DNA of 64,000 nt from Sycobia sp. Sy_11 (lineage: Eukaryota > Arthropoda > Insecta > Hymenoptera > Epichrysomallidae). The position numbers and the translations under genes are program-made. The DNA lies in the NCBI GenBank assembly GCA_018907035.1, contig JACCIC010000062.1, positions 2,502,501 through 2,566,500 on the forward strand, in the 5' to 3' direction. Below are positions 1 through 11,698 of the stretch, piece by piece (position 1 is the first letter of the stretch; each line of letters starts with the position of its first letter). The notes under the pieces were generated by a model. The model was given only the letters and a program-made list of their open reading frames with translations. It was not told where the DNA came from and did no database searches.

Positions 1-540
1 ATGTCGTTCCGTCGAGCCATTTTGCTCGCCTTTTACGAATTCGACTGTGGGAGGGGTCGAATTCGCTCGAGAGCTGCAGCCCGATGGCGGAGCGACAGAG
101 ATGGGGACGAACGACCCAAGGGCGGTGGTGAATGGTTTTTCCTTTCGTTTCGCCCTCGTTCGGCAGTGGCATCTGGGCAGGGGGCGGTGAGGGTAACTAA
201 AATGGCCGGTGGCTTCTACGCTTAATGCCTAAAATATACAAGGTAGGAATTGGTCTGATGCTTAAGAAAGCGCGCGCGGAGACGCTGAGGTGGCCTCTTA
301 CTAACAATTCGTCGCTTCGTTTTCCTCTTCTCGGACCGACACGACGTTGAGGGAGCACGGGTGGAAGTCTCGAAGAATATCAGCTCAAGACGTCCCGGTG
401 TTGGTCGGCAGTATCAACTCCTGTTCGCTTATGAGGGTAAAGGGCGAGAGCAAGATACTAATCTTGGGCCGCTCGAACTTTGCGCGTGTCGTAGCCCTTT
501 CGGTGTTGTGGCCCAGCTTTCCTGATAAATAATTAAGAAT
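1..540. other. GC-richer block at window start, no gene recognised
   Basis: The first ~500 bases are clearly GC-richer than what follows and contain short open frames on the + strand (1-225 and 347-532) with low-complexity Arg/Gly/Ser-rich translations. I recognise no domain in either. The block resembles the other GC-rich islands of this window and may be regulatory or 5'UTR DNA of a gene to the left. Confidence 0.35.
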
Positions 541-557
541 CATATCTCTTAACCGTA

Positions 558-559
<2 letters not shown>

Positions 560-645
<86 letters not shown>

Positions 646-646
646 T
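560..646. repeat. (CT)n microsatellite grading into (TATC)n
   Basis: Uninterrupted CT dinucleotides to about 632, then a short TATC run. It is followed at 711-716 by a pyrimidine-rich stretch ending in TTGCAG, which mimics a splice acceptor. Confidence 0.95.
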
Positions 647-2142
647 TTTCCCTCTCTTACTCTCACTCTCACTTTCTATTTCTATCTATGTCTCTATCTC
701 TCTCTATATATTGCAGGACGCGATGAATTTGCGTTTCAATCAAAAGGAGATATACTTTAGGGGGTGCGCCGCCGCACTGAGTCTTGCCAACCAAGGGTTT
801 TGCGTTTTTGTTTGATTAGGTTTGGATGAGCCGTCGCTGTGCGGCTCTTTTAAATGGTTCTCTTTGAGATTATTATGTAAGGAGCAGTCTTATTTATATG
901 CAAAGTGGATGTACCTCTTACGAATTAGGGGTTCGTTTCGCTAGGGAAAGTAGAGGCGGTGAGCGGCATCGAGTGATCGGAGCTCCGCGGTGTTATTAAA
1001 AATATAGAGTATAAACAAACCTACAACGCCGAACGTTAAATCTTCAATGCCCGATTTTTTCTTGCACGTTCATCAGCAATGGAGCTTGAATGAGTGAGCA
1101 CTAAAATATGCGTTATAAGAAATACGATGTTTCACTGTTATACGTTTACTTTAGAAAATAGAGAGAGATAGAGAGATAGAGAAAGGGAGAGAGAGTTCCA
1201 GTAATCCTAAGAAGCATTAACGTGGTTGATTTTAGTTTTATCAATGTTATAATAGAAATTACTTTTTTTAATTTAGCATCTCTACTCTCTAATATAAGTT
1301 AAGAGCTTCAAAATTCGAATTAAAAAGAGTCTAAATTTCTGTTTTTATTCCATACGTAGGCATATATTCTCATTATCCATCCTGTATCACAGTCTGATAT
1401 GTATAATATCTTGATGAAAAATACTTTGCTCTAACTATCGGAATTCAATTTATCAACCTTCCGGATTGCAAGTTAATGCTTTATTTACTAAACTATCTTA
1501 CTATTTGGTCTGTAAAATTATCAATATCTTACATATATAATGACTGATTTACTAATTTAGAAAATCTAAAAATGAGGATCTGATAATATTCCAGGAAGTA
1601 TATGAACTCAACTAACGATATCTTTTAAATTTTAATCAATAGGTTTTGCTAAATACTTTTCCATGTTGCGATAACTTTATATTCATATAATGAAGAATCA
1701 ATATTACCAGTATAACTGAATGTAATAACCAAAAGAGTCATTTCTCATGCATTGACAGCTGTTTTTATTATTATTCTGATATAGACAATTATTTTAGTAT
1801 CCACGAATAACCTTTTGATACGAATAATATTTTATTTCACCCGAATGAAAAATTCCTTATATATATAATATGCATGCGCCACTCTAAAAAGGTTAGCGTG
1901 TGCATTAAAATAGTGACGGTTACATCAGCAGTAGCCACAGCTCATCCTCGAAACTCGACGAACGCCAAGTTCAAGCGATGAACTAGCTTTTTAAATAAAT
2001 AGAACGGACGGGCAGCGCTCTCGCGCACCCACTAACCGAATTCGGAATTAGAGCCCCCACTCACCTTCAGAGCGGGCGTAACACTTCACGTACTAGCGGT
2101 CGACTTTGCGGCTTAAGTTTCCAGTAAGCGTTAGAATCGAAA
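647..2142. other. Mostly AT-rich intergenic DNA without a recognisable gene
   Basis: No supported coding region. It includes a degenerate tRNA-like stretch near 1440-1505 (listed separately) and a moderately GC-rich patch at 1900-2140. That patch carries, on the - strand, a consensus-looking splice donor (AAG|GTGAGT, boundary 2065/2064). Confidence 0.4.
1440..1505 (-). repeat. Degenerate tRNA-like (SINE head?) relic
   Basis: On the - strand this matches the layout of the clearer tRNA-like relic at 8150-8228: an A-box-like TAGTTTAGTAAATAAAGCATT region (truncated match), then CTTGCAATC, then a decayed B-box region. Similarity to the 8.2 kb copy is visible by eye, but decay is heavy. Confidence 0.35.
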
Positions 2143-2180
2143 TGAGAGAGCGAGAGAGAGAGAGAGAGAAAGAGAGAAAG

Positions 2181-2255
<75 letters not shown>

Positions 2256-2281
2256 AGAGAGAGATGGAGAGAGAGAGAGAT
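2143..2281. repeat. (GA)n microsatellite
   Basis: About 139 bases of GA repeats with few interruptions. Open frames read through it in several frames as poly-Arg/Glu or poly-Ser/Leu and are artefacts. GA tracts of this type can bind GAGA-factor-like proteins in insects, which is inference here. Confidence 0.95.
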
Positions 2282-3227
2282 AGAGCGAGAATGATAGGGG
2301 TATAAAGATAGGGACAATTAAGTATCACGAATTCTTGAGCATCGAGCGTTATTTGAATGTTTGAGTACAGCCGATAATGCCATTATAGAAAATCATGATC
2401 AATCTCGAACGATAATTCTCTTCACAATCGTCCCCATATTGTGCTTTGTTCGCGCCTATTAAATTTTGACGAATGCCAAGAAGCGATACTATTATGATCG
2501 ACGAGAGGGACTTTTCCCACCAGTTGAATTTATTATATGTATTTATCATTTATTTTAAGCAAAATTAGAAGTAATATAATGATTTAATATTGGTGTGATA
2601 ATTATTTGAAAATCTCGAAACCCAATATCAATGTTTATATAGCAGGGTGGTCCGAAGGCTGTAGTACCCATACTTGCCATCGGAGCGCGACCGCGCTCCT
2701 TGATATTTACGTTTCCGAGACAATTATTTAATTCTCCAGAGCATTCGATAGATTAAATTACATATAATGTGATTAATTTACTGAAAAAGATGCAATTAAA
2801 GTAATAAAACTAATGAATTATTTATCTGTAAAATGAATAATTTAATTTTTATTCAAATGTTGGATTCAAAGTCAAACAGATATATTTGCATATTAAGATA
2901 ATTTCAATATTTCTAATGAAAACAGAAAAATTGACATGCCTATCGAAAACAAATAACCCATTGGCTATTCTATAACATTGCAAATTTATTTATTCTTTTC
3001 CTTCTTATTAGAATTAGTCTAGATGTATTTGAGAAAATATATATTGGTTCTAAATTATAATATTTAAAAATATCGCATGTCTTAAGAGGCTCAATCTCAA
3101 AGTACTTATTACTTTCCTTGAGCTCAGTATTTTTTCTGGAGAAATTGGAACAAATTAATCAATTTAACGAAAAATCAAGAAGGTGTGGACAAGTTAGTGG
3201 TAGGTACATTCAGTTTGCACTAATAAC

Positions 3228-3270
<43 letters not shown>

Positions 3271-3570
3271 TTTAATTTCATTCTTTGTATTTAATTTAAT
3301 TTTTCATTCCATTTTTATTTTTAGTAGTAATATTTATTTCAAATTGATCGATATAATTATTGCTTTTGATGAGGAAATAGCATCATATAATGTGAACAGG
3401 CATTATTCGAAGACGCTAGGGTCTTAAACTAAATTGAACGATTGCGTATACAAAAGTAAAGATACGTGCAAAATTTTCACCATTAATAAGCCTTAATTTA
3501 CCTTCCTTTCATTCGTATCACAGTATTGCTTTTTACGAGGCGACAAAGAAGATACGCATGGAAGTAACGT
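2282..3570. other. AT-rich intergenic DNA
   Basis: No gene or recognisable mobile element seen. Contains a (TA)n run at 3229-3267. Confidence 0.4.
3229..3267. repeat. (TA)n microsatellite
   Basis: Pure TA dinucleotides, about 39 bases. Confidence 0.95.
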
Positions 3571-4240
3571 TTATTTTTTGGTAAAGAAGCATCAAGCTCA
3601 GGGGGATTTGAACGAATCTTCTCTTAAGATAATTTCCCAAACGACGAAGGACTTATTCCTTTCCCTCCAGTCGGTCGATTCTTTAGCACGAACTTTTTCT
3701 CCTCCCGAAATAAAGGCAATTAAAGTTGAAGGGGGCCAAGCGCTTCGTCTTAACTCTTCCACCTCCCTCACTCCAAACGAGGGGGTGGCCCGAGACTGGT
3801 TTTTGTCATTTGAAATATGCTAAGGGGCTGCCGGTGCGACCGAAGCGAGGAATGATAAAATGGCGTCGCCCAGACAAAGGGGCGATTTTTCCTCGTCCGC
3901 CCGCGCAGCTACGTTCCGACCCCCTCTCCCCCTCGCTTTCTTTAGCTCGACTCTTTTGTTCCCTCCCCCTCACCGACTGTAATGAAAGCCACGCTCGCCT
4001 CCCCTTTACCCGCGAGAAGCGAGAGAAGACGAGCCGCGGCCCCTTGCATCCTTCGCGCACTGTCCCTTTTTCCCTAAAGGCGCGTCCGCGAGCGATCGGC
4101 TGCTGCACGGCGGCGCGGCGCAGCGCGGACGGACGGCCCTGTATTGCTTTCAGCTTGGTGGCGGCTTCTGCTTTTTGCGACTGGAGAACTGAGATTAAGA
4201 TGATTTCCTTCGAGGCCATGTCGCACTGGACTTAACAATA
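3570..4240. other. GC-rich island
   Basis: Strong rise in GC and CpG relative to the flanks. Overlapping open frames occur on both strands (for example 3726-4235 + and 3806-4219 -), as expected where GC content makes stop codons rare. Neither translation shows a recognisable domain. Possible promoter or enhancer DNA or a conserved non-coding element. Confidence 0.45.
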
Positions 4241-4980
4241 TTCTGCGACGTCCTGCTCATAGAAGATTTTTCTGAAAATTAAAGGCTAATGCTGAGTAAA
4301 AAAGGACAGTTTTATGACAATAAATGTCAGTTTTATACAATGAATAGTTAACACCGATATCATTTTTAAGAAATACTCTTACATTCTTTGAACTCAATTT
4401 TATAGCTACAGTTTTACGCTCAAGTAATGCTTGAAAAAATTAATTAATTAAGAATGTTGTAAATTATATTGTGGAACGTGTATTTATTTGAATGGATCAT
4501 CTCACATTTGAATTACACAAATAGGCCACAATTATAAATCGTACAAAATATAGAATTATATTTATTACTTAAGTAATAAAATAAAACGAATAACATACTC
4601 AGCTATTAATAATAACTTCGTATAGAAATGCTACTTTACATCCACTCTTTTGAATTTGAGTTCTACGTGAAAATGAAGTACAAGTAAAATTAAAAAGCTC
4701 AAATAAATCAGAAGCAAAGAAAAAAAGAAAAGTACGCATTTCGCCTGCTCAGTTGCAACTCTCGCTCTCTTATACACGATGGGATGTCGCGCGCTCGCGG
4801 CAAAAGCAGATTTCATGTTATTTTGCTCTTGCGTAAGCGCAACCTTTCGAGAAAATCGATCGAATATCCTCCGAAAATCTTCTGAAAAGGGCAATAAAAC
4901 TTAAGCTAAATAATCCGTTCATCGACGATTTGCACTTGCCGCTCGTAAATGCGAGCGCAAACCCTCATCAAGACTTCGTA

Positions 4981-5063
<83 letters not shown>

Positions 5064-6369
5064 CCATCCATCTATAAGGCAAGATCTCTAGTTACTCTCC
5101 GTGGAATTCCCTCGTAATTCCGTTTCTAAGGCGGCGCGCAGGGATGACCGGGTAAAAAGGGAACAGTGCAGCGTTAAAAAGAGAAAATTTAATACGATTC
5201 CTCCAGCATTTTTTATCGATTGTTTCGTTGTTCTCAGTTTCCTGATTTTTACTGCTTCTTAGCCTCTCTCTGTCATTCAAAATTACAACTAATTCTATCT
5301 ATCCATTTCTCATTTATCTACCTATTTATTTATCAAGCCAGGTTCTTATTTATTTAAATGTTCGAGAAAAAATATTGATAGACACTATGTCCATCTTCAA
5401 AATCATCAAAAAAGATGAGAAAATAAAAAATTTGATGAAATACTACATTATATGTATATATATAAGCTTACCGTGATTCAAAAAAATTTCACAAAAATCA
5501 ACCCTCTTCTCCTCTATGCCACCGTTATCAAATGCATATAACATATACAAGCGAAGGATTTTTATTGCACAACAATATTATGTATATATGCTTGCACGCA
5601 CGCGTGTGTTCTGTTATTGTTTAGAAACTCCTGATTATTTCGAAAAACAAAATCCCCTGAAGCATTTTATTTTATTCTAAAAGCAACTACATCGTTCGAA
5701 ATAAATAGATTTTTATTTTCTTTTATAAATACACTCCTTTTGAAGAATTGCAAAAAAGATTATAAAATAATTTATGAATCTTGGGTCATATAATAAAAAT
5801 TATAAAATCGGTTAACTAATTAGATTAATAGACAACTCCAATCAGTTTTAAAAAATTATTCAACAAAATTCTTCCCGAATTCGAAATCCAATTCAAATGT
5901 AATAAAGAAGATGATTCAAAATAATTAATTCTTTTTGACGCGTCAGCACGTAAATAATATTTATTTGATAAATATATTTTTATGAATTTTCAGTAACAAT
6001 TTTGTACGCTAGTCATCTAATGTATAAATATGAATATGAATCTTTAAATACTCATATTTTCTTTATCGTTTGCTTATTATAAGTTTATATCAAGTGCGTA
6101 CTAATTTTTACATCTATTATTCGTCTGTTTATTATACCTGTATCTCTTTTAAAAGAATCCACAAGGTATGCCATTTATCCTAGACATGCAAAATGATGTG
6201 AAAATAAACTCGGCTATTACAAATGATCTTATTACTTTATTCAGCTGTATTTCCGTTAAAACTATTTATTTATTCTTATTTTTTAGAGATTTAGATATAT
6301 TTCTGTAAACTTTACATGCTGTTTTCTCTTCATATATTTCGGAATATTTTAGAAAAATAGTATCGCAGC
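4240..6369. other. AT-rich intergenic DNA
   Basis: No gene recognised. Contains a long (TA)n tract at 4983-5062 and otherwise unremarkable A/T-rich sequence. Confidence 0.4.
4983..5062. repeat. (TA)n microsatellite, 80 bases
   Basis: Uninterrupted TA dinucleotides. Confidence 0.95.
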
Positions 6370-6776
6370 CAGGAGATTTGAATATTTAATGAAATTAATA
6401 CATATTTTTATCGGTCTTACAGTCTTTATAATATAATATGTTAGTTAAAATAATGACAGTCAGACTGTCCTTGTTTATATTCTCCCCCGTAGAATCTGAC
6501 ATAAAACTTATTACCACAATAAATTATATCAGAAAATTAAAAATAAAAATAAAATAAAATTAATAATAAAATAAAAATAATAATAAAAATACAATAATAA
6601 GTAAAATAAAAATAATAAAAGTACTTATTCTATGTTAGTAAAGGACAATCTGACTGCCCCCACCACCTTAAATTCAGGATCACCTTGTCCGACGTTTCGA
6701 ACCGCTACGAGTCATCCTCAGGAACTAAACTGATAAAAATATTTATTACTTTAATTCAGAACAGTCGACATAAGTA
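6370..6776. repeat. MITE-like family 1, longest copy (~0.4 kb)
   Basis: The left part (about 6400-6425) reads ATTTTTATCGGTCTTACAGT. The right end, read on the - strand from 6776, starts ACTTATGTCGACTG and continues into a matching AATAAATATTTTTATC block, so the ends are inverted relative to each other. Internal landmarks shared with other copies are CAGACTGTCCTTGTTTAT (6460s), CCCCCGTAGAATCTGA (6484), and GACTGCCCCCACCACCTTAA (near 6652). At 6688-6722 there is a hairpin-forming GACGTTTCGAACCGCTACG block. No coding capacity, so presumably non-autonomous. An A/T-only stretch fills 6530-6610. Confidence 0.65.
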
Positions 6777-7495
6777 CACTTTTTAATTTTAATATTTAAT
6801 TAATATGATTTTTAATTTTGTTGTAGAATATATATATTTTTTAATATATGAATTTAGAAAAATATTTTCTATAAATTTTTTATACAATATCTGATTAGAT
6901 TTATAGGTTTCAAATTCCTTAATATGTTAAGAACCCTCCAACTCGCCTAACTGGTTTACTTTTGTTAAAAGTTCTTTTTTTTGGAGATTTAATTTCTTTT
7001 TCAAAGAATTATCATTCATTGAATTCAATGAGAAATCTACAATACAAAACAATACAATACAATTCGATATATTTTTATCTTGCTCTTCATGCAAACTAGG
7101 AATATGACTGTTTCTGATCTGATTTTTACTTTGGTTATACTATATTTTTGGTAATACTTTTTGGACTTTAAAAAATATTTTATATCTGAAAACTACCCTG
7201 CGGTATTTTATTATATAAACTTAACTATCCTTCCCCAACTGCAGCGATAAGAATAACAAAAATTCTACCATTGCTGTTGTCAGTTTTGAGAACGGATTAT
7301 TATTAAAACTGATTATTATTATTAGGAGACTAGTACTTAATTCTTTATATAGGATTCTTTACATGTTTATGCAATGTATGTTCCGGTTTATTATTCACAT
7401 TATTTTACACTCTGTAATATAATGCATTCATATTTAGATTTGAATTGTTTCATTATTTTCAATGTATAGTAGATTGATTAAAAATTAACAATTAT
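6777..7495. other. AT-rich DNA between two family-1 copies
   Basis: Nothing recognised. Includes a run of AATACAA-like repeats near 7040-7065. Confidence 0.35.
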
Positions 7496-7648
7496 ACTTA
7501 TGTCGATTGTTTTGAATTAAATGAATAAATAATTTTATCGGCCTAACAATCTTTTTACTATAATTTATTATACTAAAGTCATAACAGATGGACTATTCTT
7601 GTTTATGATTACCGCCGAAGAATGTAAAATAGAAATTACTACTAAATA
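7496..7648 (+). repeat. MITE-like family 1 copy
   Basis: Begins ACTTATGTCGATTG, followed by ATTTTATCGGCCTAACA, a middle matching GATGGACTATTCTTGTTTATG and ACCGCCGAAGAATGT, in the same order as the copy at 6370. It abuts the TA target site of the inverted-repeat element that follows. Confidence 0.6.
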
Positions 7649-8149
7649 TCCCGTGTAGAAATTTATTCTCGAATCTAACTAGTATCAGGTGAGTTTTCCT
7701 TATCAAATGTTCGGACCCAGAAGGGAAATCTAGTCTGATCCTAGATCTGATCCTTCCGATTTGTCCCACTTTTAATAGCATTTTTAATAGGGAACGAGCT
7801 TAGATTTTGGTAGGTATACCAAGCTAGAAACTAGACAAAATCTAGTCAGAAAATCTAGAAATTAAGCCAATAATAAATTATTCTAATTTTGTTTCCTCGA
7901 TTAAGTCAATAATTTTTTGACTCTTTAATATTTATTTATTTAAAATAAAAAAATATATTTATGTATTTAGGTGACGCATACCATTTAATTAGCATTCATA
8001 AATTATTTTCTATATGAGTATTACGCATTACGATTTATAATAACAATGAATAATTATTAATATATTTTTTATACACTAATTATTGTAAATTTTAATTTTA
8101 AACACCTCTGCTGAACACATATAATATTTTATTCGATGAAAAAAATTCC

Positions 8150-8228
8150 GATCTCCGCTGAGTATCGAACCCACGACCCTACGATTCGCAAGCTAATGCA
8201 TTATGCACTATGCTAAAACGCAATATGC
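8150..8228 (-). repeat. tRNA-derived sequence (SINE-like head or tRNA pseudogene)
   Basis: On the - strand an A-box-like TAGCATAGTGCATAATGCA is followed, at tRNA-like spacing, by a B-box-like GGGTTCGATACTC. This arrangement is typical of tRNA-derived SINE heads. There is no convincing acceptor stem or folded cloverleaf, so a functional tRNA is unlikely. It sits inside the TIR element. Confidence 0.5.
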
Positions 8229-8370
8229 GATTACTATACTATACTTTGCATATGACTGTACAGCACTTAAGATCATCTAATAATATTTTATAAACACAAG
8301 ATAAAACATACATAGGAAATCAATTTGTTAAATTCTTTCCCATGTTGGAAAGATCTGCGGGTCTTTATAT

Positions 8371-8371
8371 A

Positions 8372-8414
<43 letters not shown>

Positions 8415-8438
8415 ATACATAAATAAATAAATAAATAT
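8371..8438. repeat. (AAAT)n microsatellite
   Basis: Tetranucleotide run with one interruption (TACAT) near 8416. Confidence 0.95.
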
Positions 8439-8465
8439 ATATAATATCTAATTTTCGTACACATA

Positions 8466-8800
8466 AGGTCTTGATTAGAAAACACGTCATTTTTTCCAAT
8501 ATTAGAAAAAGTTGAGGAAATCTAATTAGAATCAAAATAGAAAGTCTAACCATTTCCTGAATTCTCCTACTTGGCAGATTCCGCCTAGAAAAACGCCATT
8601 CTTTCCAACATAGGGAGAAGTTAAGGAAATCTGACTAGATCCCAGATAGAAAGCCTAATCGTTTCCTTAAGTTTTCTACTTGTAAAATTTTGACTATAGA
8701 AAACACGTATTTCTTTCTAACATCAATAAACGATAAACAAATCTGAATAAAGTCGAGAAATTAATAATTAATGTAAGACGATTATTAGATGATCGTAGGG
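8466..8800. repeat. Three ~110-bp tandem repeats inside the TIR element
   Basis: Units begin at the recurring TAGAAAACACG / TAGAAAAACGC / TAGAAAACACG at 8476, 8586 and 8697, a period of 110-111 bases. Shared landmarks are a CCAA(T/C)AT-like core, a GAGGAAATCT-like block, an AGAAAG(T/C)CTAA block and a TTTCCT...CTACTTG block. The third unit is partial. Units are clearly diverged, so the array is old. Confidence 0.6.
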
Positions 8801-8943
8801 AAATCTAACTCGGATCTGGCGAGATTTACGTACATGAGGAAATCATCAGTAATACTGACTAGGATCTAGCCCGAACTAGGGATATACCGAGTATATTTCT
8901 GCACGGGATACAACTGAATTTGATTAAAAATTAAAAATAAAAT

Positions 8944-9050
8944 ATTCTATGTTTGTAAGCAACATGACAGTAGACAACCTGACTGTACCCACCACCTTAA
9001 ATTTCAACACCTTAAATGTCGAACTTTTCGACACGCACTGGTTTATTTTC
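8944..9050 (+). repeat. MITE-like family 1 fragment
   Basis: Contains TCTATGTTTGTAAGCAACA, then GACTGTACCCACCACCTTAA and a decayed TCGAACTTTTCGACACGC, matching the internal right half of the 6370 copy. The apparent 60-aa open frame at 8949-9131 is an accident of this repeat. Confidence 0.55.
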
Positions 9051-10300
9051 AAGGATAAACGCAAAAAATCTAGTACACTGAAAAAAAGTGTTTGCAGATT
9101 TAAATCAATTCTGATTTTCTCGTTGTTTTAAGTATTGATAGATTTTTTGTACCGAATACTTTGAAAAGTAAGATAATGCAACCCTGCGAAGAAATTTCTA
9201 AATAATAATAGTCGTATCTTGATAAGGAATCCTAACTATGTTTCAGCTAGAAATTTCGGATATGATCTATTGATAAAAATAATTTTTCTAAATTTAAATT
9301 TCCCTCAAAGTATTTCTGCTGTTAATTATTTAAAAAAATGTTGCATTCGTATTCGAACTACATCGTTAAAGTATAAATATAAATATACAATATATAATAG
9401 AATATATATGTTTAATATATATTATACATATAAATATATTATATTTATGAATATCGTTTATCGAATATCAGGTATAGAATTTGGCAAAGTCCGAAAATTT
9501 TAAACCATTGTTCATATTTTTGGATATTTTAAATGTTAATACGTAGATAATGTTTATTTATAATTATTATAGTAAAGAATTATTATAAAATTTGAATTAT
9601 GTTGACTGACAGATTAATCAATGCTGTGTAGAAACCAGTAACTTCACACTTTAGATCATGGATGTTCGATAAGTAAGAGTTTTTTAATGAATTTCTTCAA
9701 GGATCTTGAAGATGAAAAATGTATTGCTATACAATATAAGTAAAACATAAATAGAAGAGAAATATTTTTTTTCATAGTTTCACAAAAGCGATGTAAAATT
9801 TTTTTTTTAAAACGGTAAAATGATAAGACTTGATTTTGTAAGAAACACGTGATGAAATTATTTTTGTTTTTATAAATTGTTACTGTATCTGCACCAAAGT
9901 AAATAATAATATGAACTTTATTCTTGTTTCAAATATTAGAAATGTAATTACATATAACAATTAATGTCTGTATTTTCTAACATTGTTGTTTCAAAGGAAG
10001 AGCGGGAATGAATAAGAATGTTTACATCATTTATGAATTTTGAAATTATCTCATTTTGGATTGTCCATTCGCATGGGTAAAGTTGAGACGGGGGGATTAT
10101 GAGTATATGCTTTGACATGAATTTAGTAATATTTTATATCATCGAAATTCTTGCAATGAATTAAATTTATATTTAATATTGTACTTTTTGACAATAAACT
10201 TTTTAACGAAGGAAACATGTTATGAAAACTTTTTAGAAGAATCAATAGAGGGTAAAATAATAAGATTATAATTCCAGATATTTTTTTAAATTAAATTAAA

Positions 10301-10389
10301 CACTAACACTAACAATAATAATAATAACAAAAACAAAAACAGCAACAACAACAACAACGACAACAACAACAATAATAATAATAATAATT
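10301..10389. repeat. Compound trinucleotide repeat (AAT/CAA)
   Basis: Runs of AAT, then CAA with AAACAA interruptions, then AAT again. Confidence 0.9.
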
Positions 10390-11003
10390 TATTTTGAAAA
10401 GAAAAAAAAAATTTTATGCCATTTAAACTATTTTTAATATCAAATAATTATTACAGCTACCAACATACGGAAAAATAATGAAATTGTAATTTTAGTTAAC
10501 TTCTGTATGAGTTCCAAATGAAATCATCTAGAGATGTCTAATTTTAATTATTGAGCAAGTGATTGAAATTTTTATTCAAATATAACATTAATAAACAAGT
10601 TTTACTATTGAGAATCAATTCTTGAAACAACAGGGATTTTTCTGATGCACTTACTACAGATCTTTTAATCTATTTCATGTCGATAATTTAATGTAAATAA
10701 TTTATAATGAAAGCTTTCTTTTTGTATTAATTGCTGCATATTTTTAATGGAAATGTACTTTTCGATTAATTACTGCTGATAATAGCACGATATTTACGGT
10801 ATCAATCGTAAATTAAAAACTACGATTTCAATTTTTGGTGGGAAGGAAGTCATGATCATTATTGACTTTCTGTTGCATAAAGTTTCTACTACTTCTACTT
10901 TACGATTATTTACTTCTTTCGCGTATCTGTTGGATGTTATCTTTATTATGACGATTAGACCGACACTTATTCTTGAGTTATCTATTAGTAGAGTTCTGTT
11001 CAT

Positions 11004-11005
<2 letters not shown>

Positions 11006-11057
<52 letters not shown>
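11006..11057. repeat. (TA)n microsatellite
   Basis: Uninterrupted TA dinucleotides. Confidence 0.95.
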
Positions 11058-11061
<4 letters not shown>

Positions 11062-11329
11062 TAAAGTCTTCACCAATAATTTCGCTAAACGCAAAGTAAT
11101 AAAATTAGGAGAAGCGCTTGTTTTTTAAATTACCCATTATCTTATTATTGATTCACGTTGCTCTTAATCCAAAATGAATATTAGTCGAATATTAGTGCGA
11201 GATTTGAAAGCGTATTAAAATTAAACGTCTACTTCAAAGTATAAATTAACTAAGATTTAGTTTTAATTTCAAGGAGAGTAATGATGACTTTTACGTTTTA
11301 ATACGATTACACTACAGCTTCTACAATTA

Positions 11330-11519
<190 letters not shown>

Positions 11520-11698
11520 ATATTTAAAACCTAAGTTAAGTATAAATATTGGATTAAATTTATAAAATTACTCAGTAAACTTACATAAAAATCAATTTGT
11601 GGGGGAATTATATATTATTGCAGTTCTTCATTTTTACTATTCTACTTGTTAAATTTAAATATTTTGAGGAAGTTGTTTAGTGTTTTAAAATTTTCGGA

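Larger units (their letters stand above)
7649..8908. mobile_element. Non-autonomous TIR DNA transposon with TA target duplication (family 2)
   Basis: The left end is TCCCGTGTAGAAAT (7649-7662). The right end, inverted, is TCCCGTGCAGAAAT (8895-8908). The 14-bp termini differ at one position and both are flanked outside by TA (7647-7648 and 8909-8910), the target duplication expected of Tc1/mariner-superfamily insertion. No transposase is visible, so it is non-autonomous or fully decayed. It carries three ~110-bp direct repeats (8466-8800), an (AAAT)n tract and a tRNA-like segment. Diverged relatives lie at 15204-15480 and 61690-62060 on the - strand. Superfamily assignment rests only on the TA duplication and the TIRs. 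Confidence 0.65.

Noticed and set aside
711..813. Splice-acceptor-like TTGCAG after a CT tract followed by a short frame starting GACGCGATGAAT
   Set aside because: Any pyrimidine microsatellite followed by CAG mimics an acceptor; the 31-codon frame has no recognisable homology and no partner exon.
2055..2140. Consensus splice donor on the - strand (CTGAAG|GTGAGTG) at 2065
   Set aside because: A single donor without a recognisable exon or acceptor cannot be called; kept only as a note.
2093..2328. Poly-Ser/Leu and poly-Arg/Glu open frames over GA/CT tracts (also at 41292-41562, 42353-42993, 48879-49258, 54736-54963, 55422-55833, 56709-56980)
   Set aside because: They are translations of dinucleotide repeats present in several frames and on both strands at once; no domain, no splice context.
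3726..4235. 169-codon open frame in a GC-rich island, with a 137-codon frame antisense to it
   Set aside because: High GC lowers stop frequency; the two strands are equally open, the translation is low complexity and no domain is recognisable. Similar frames at 42353, 44883, 53351-53911 and 60329-61092 were rejected for the same reason.
8466..8800. CRISPR-like array of direct repeats
   Set aside because: Three diverged ~110-bp tandem units without short identical repeats and unique spacers, in a eukaryotic transposon.
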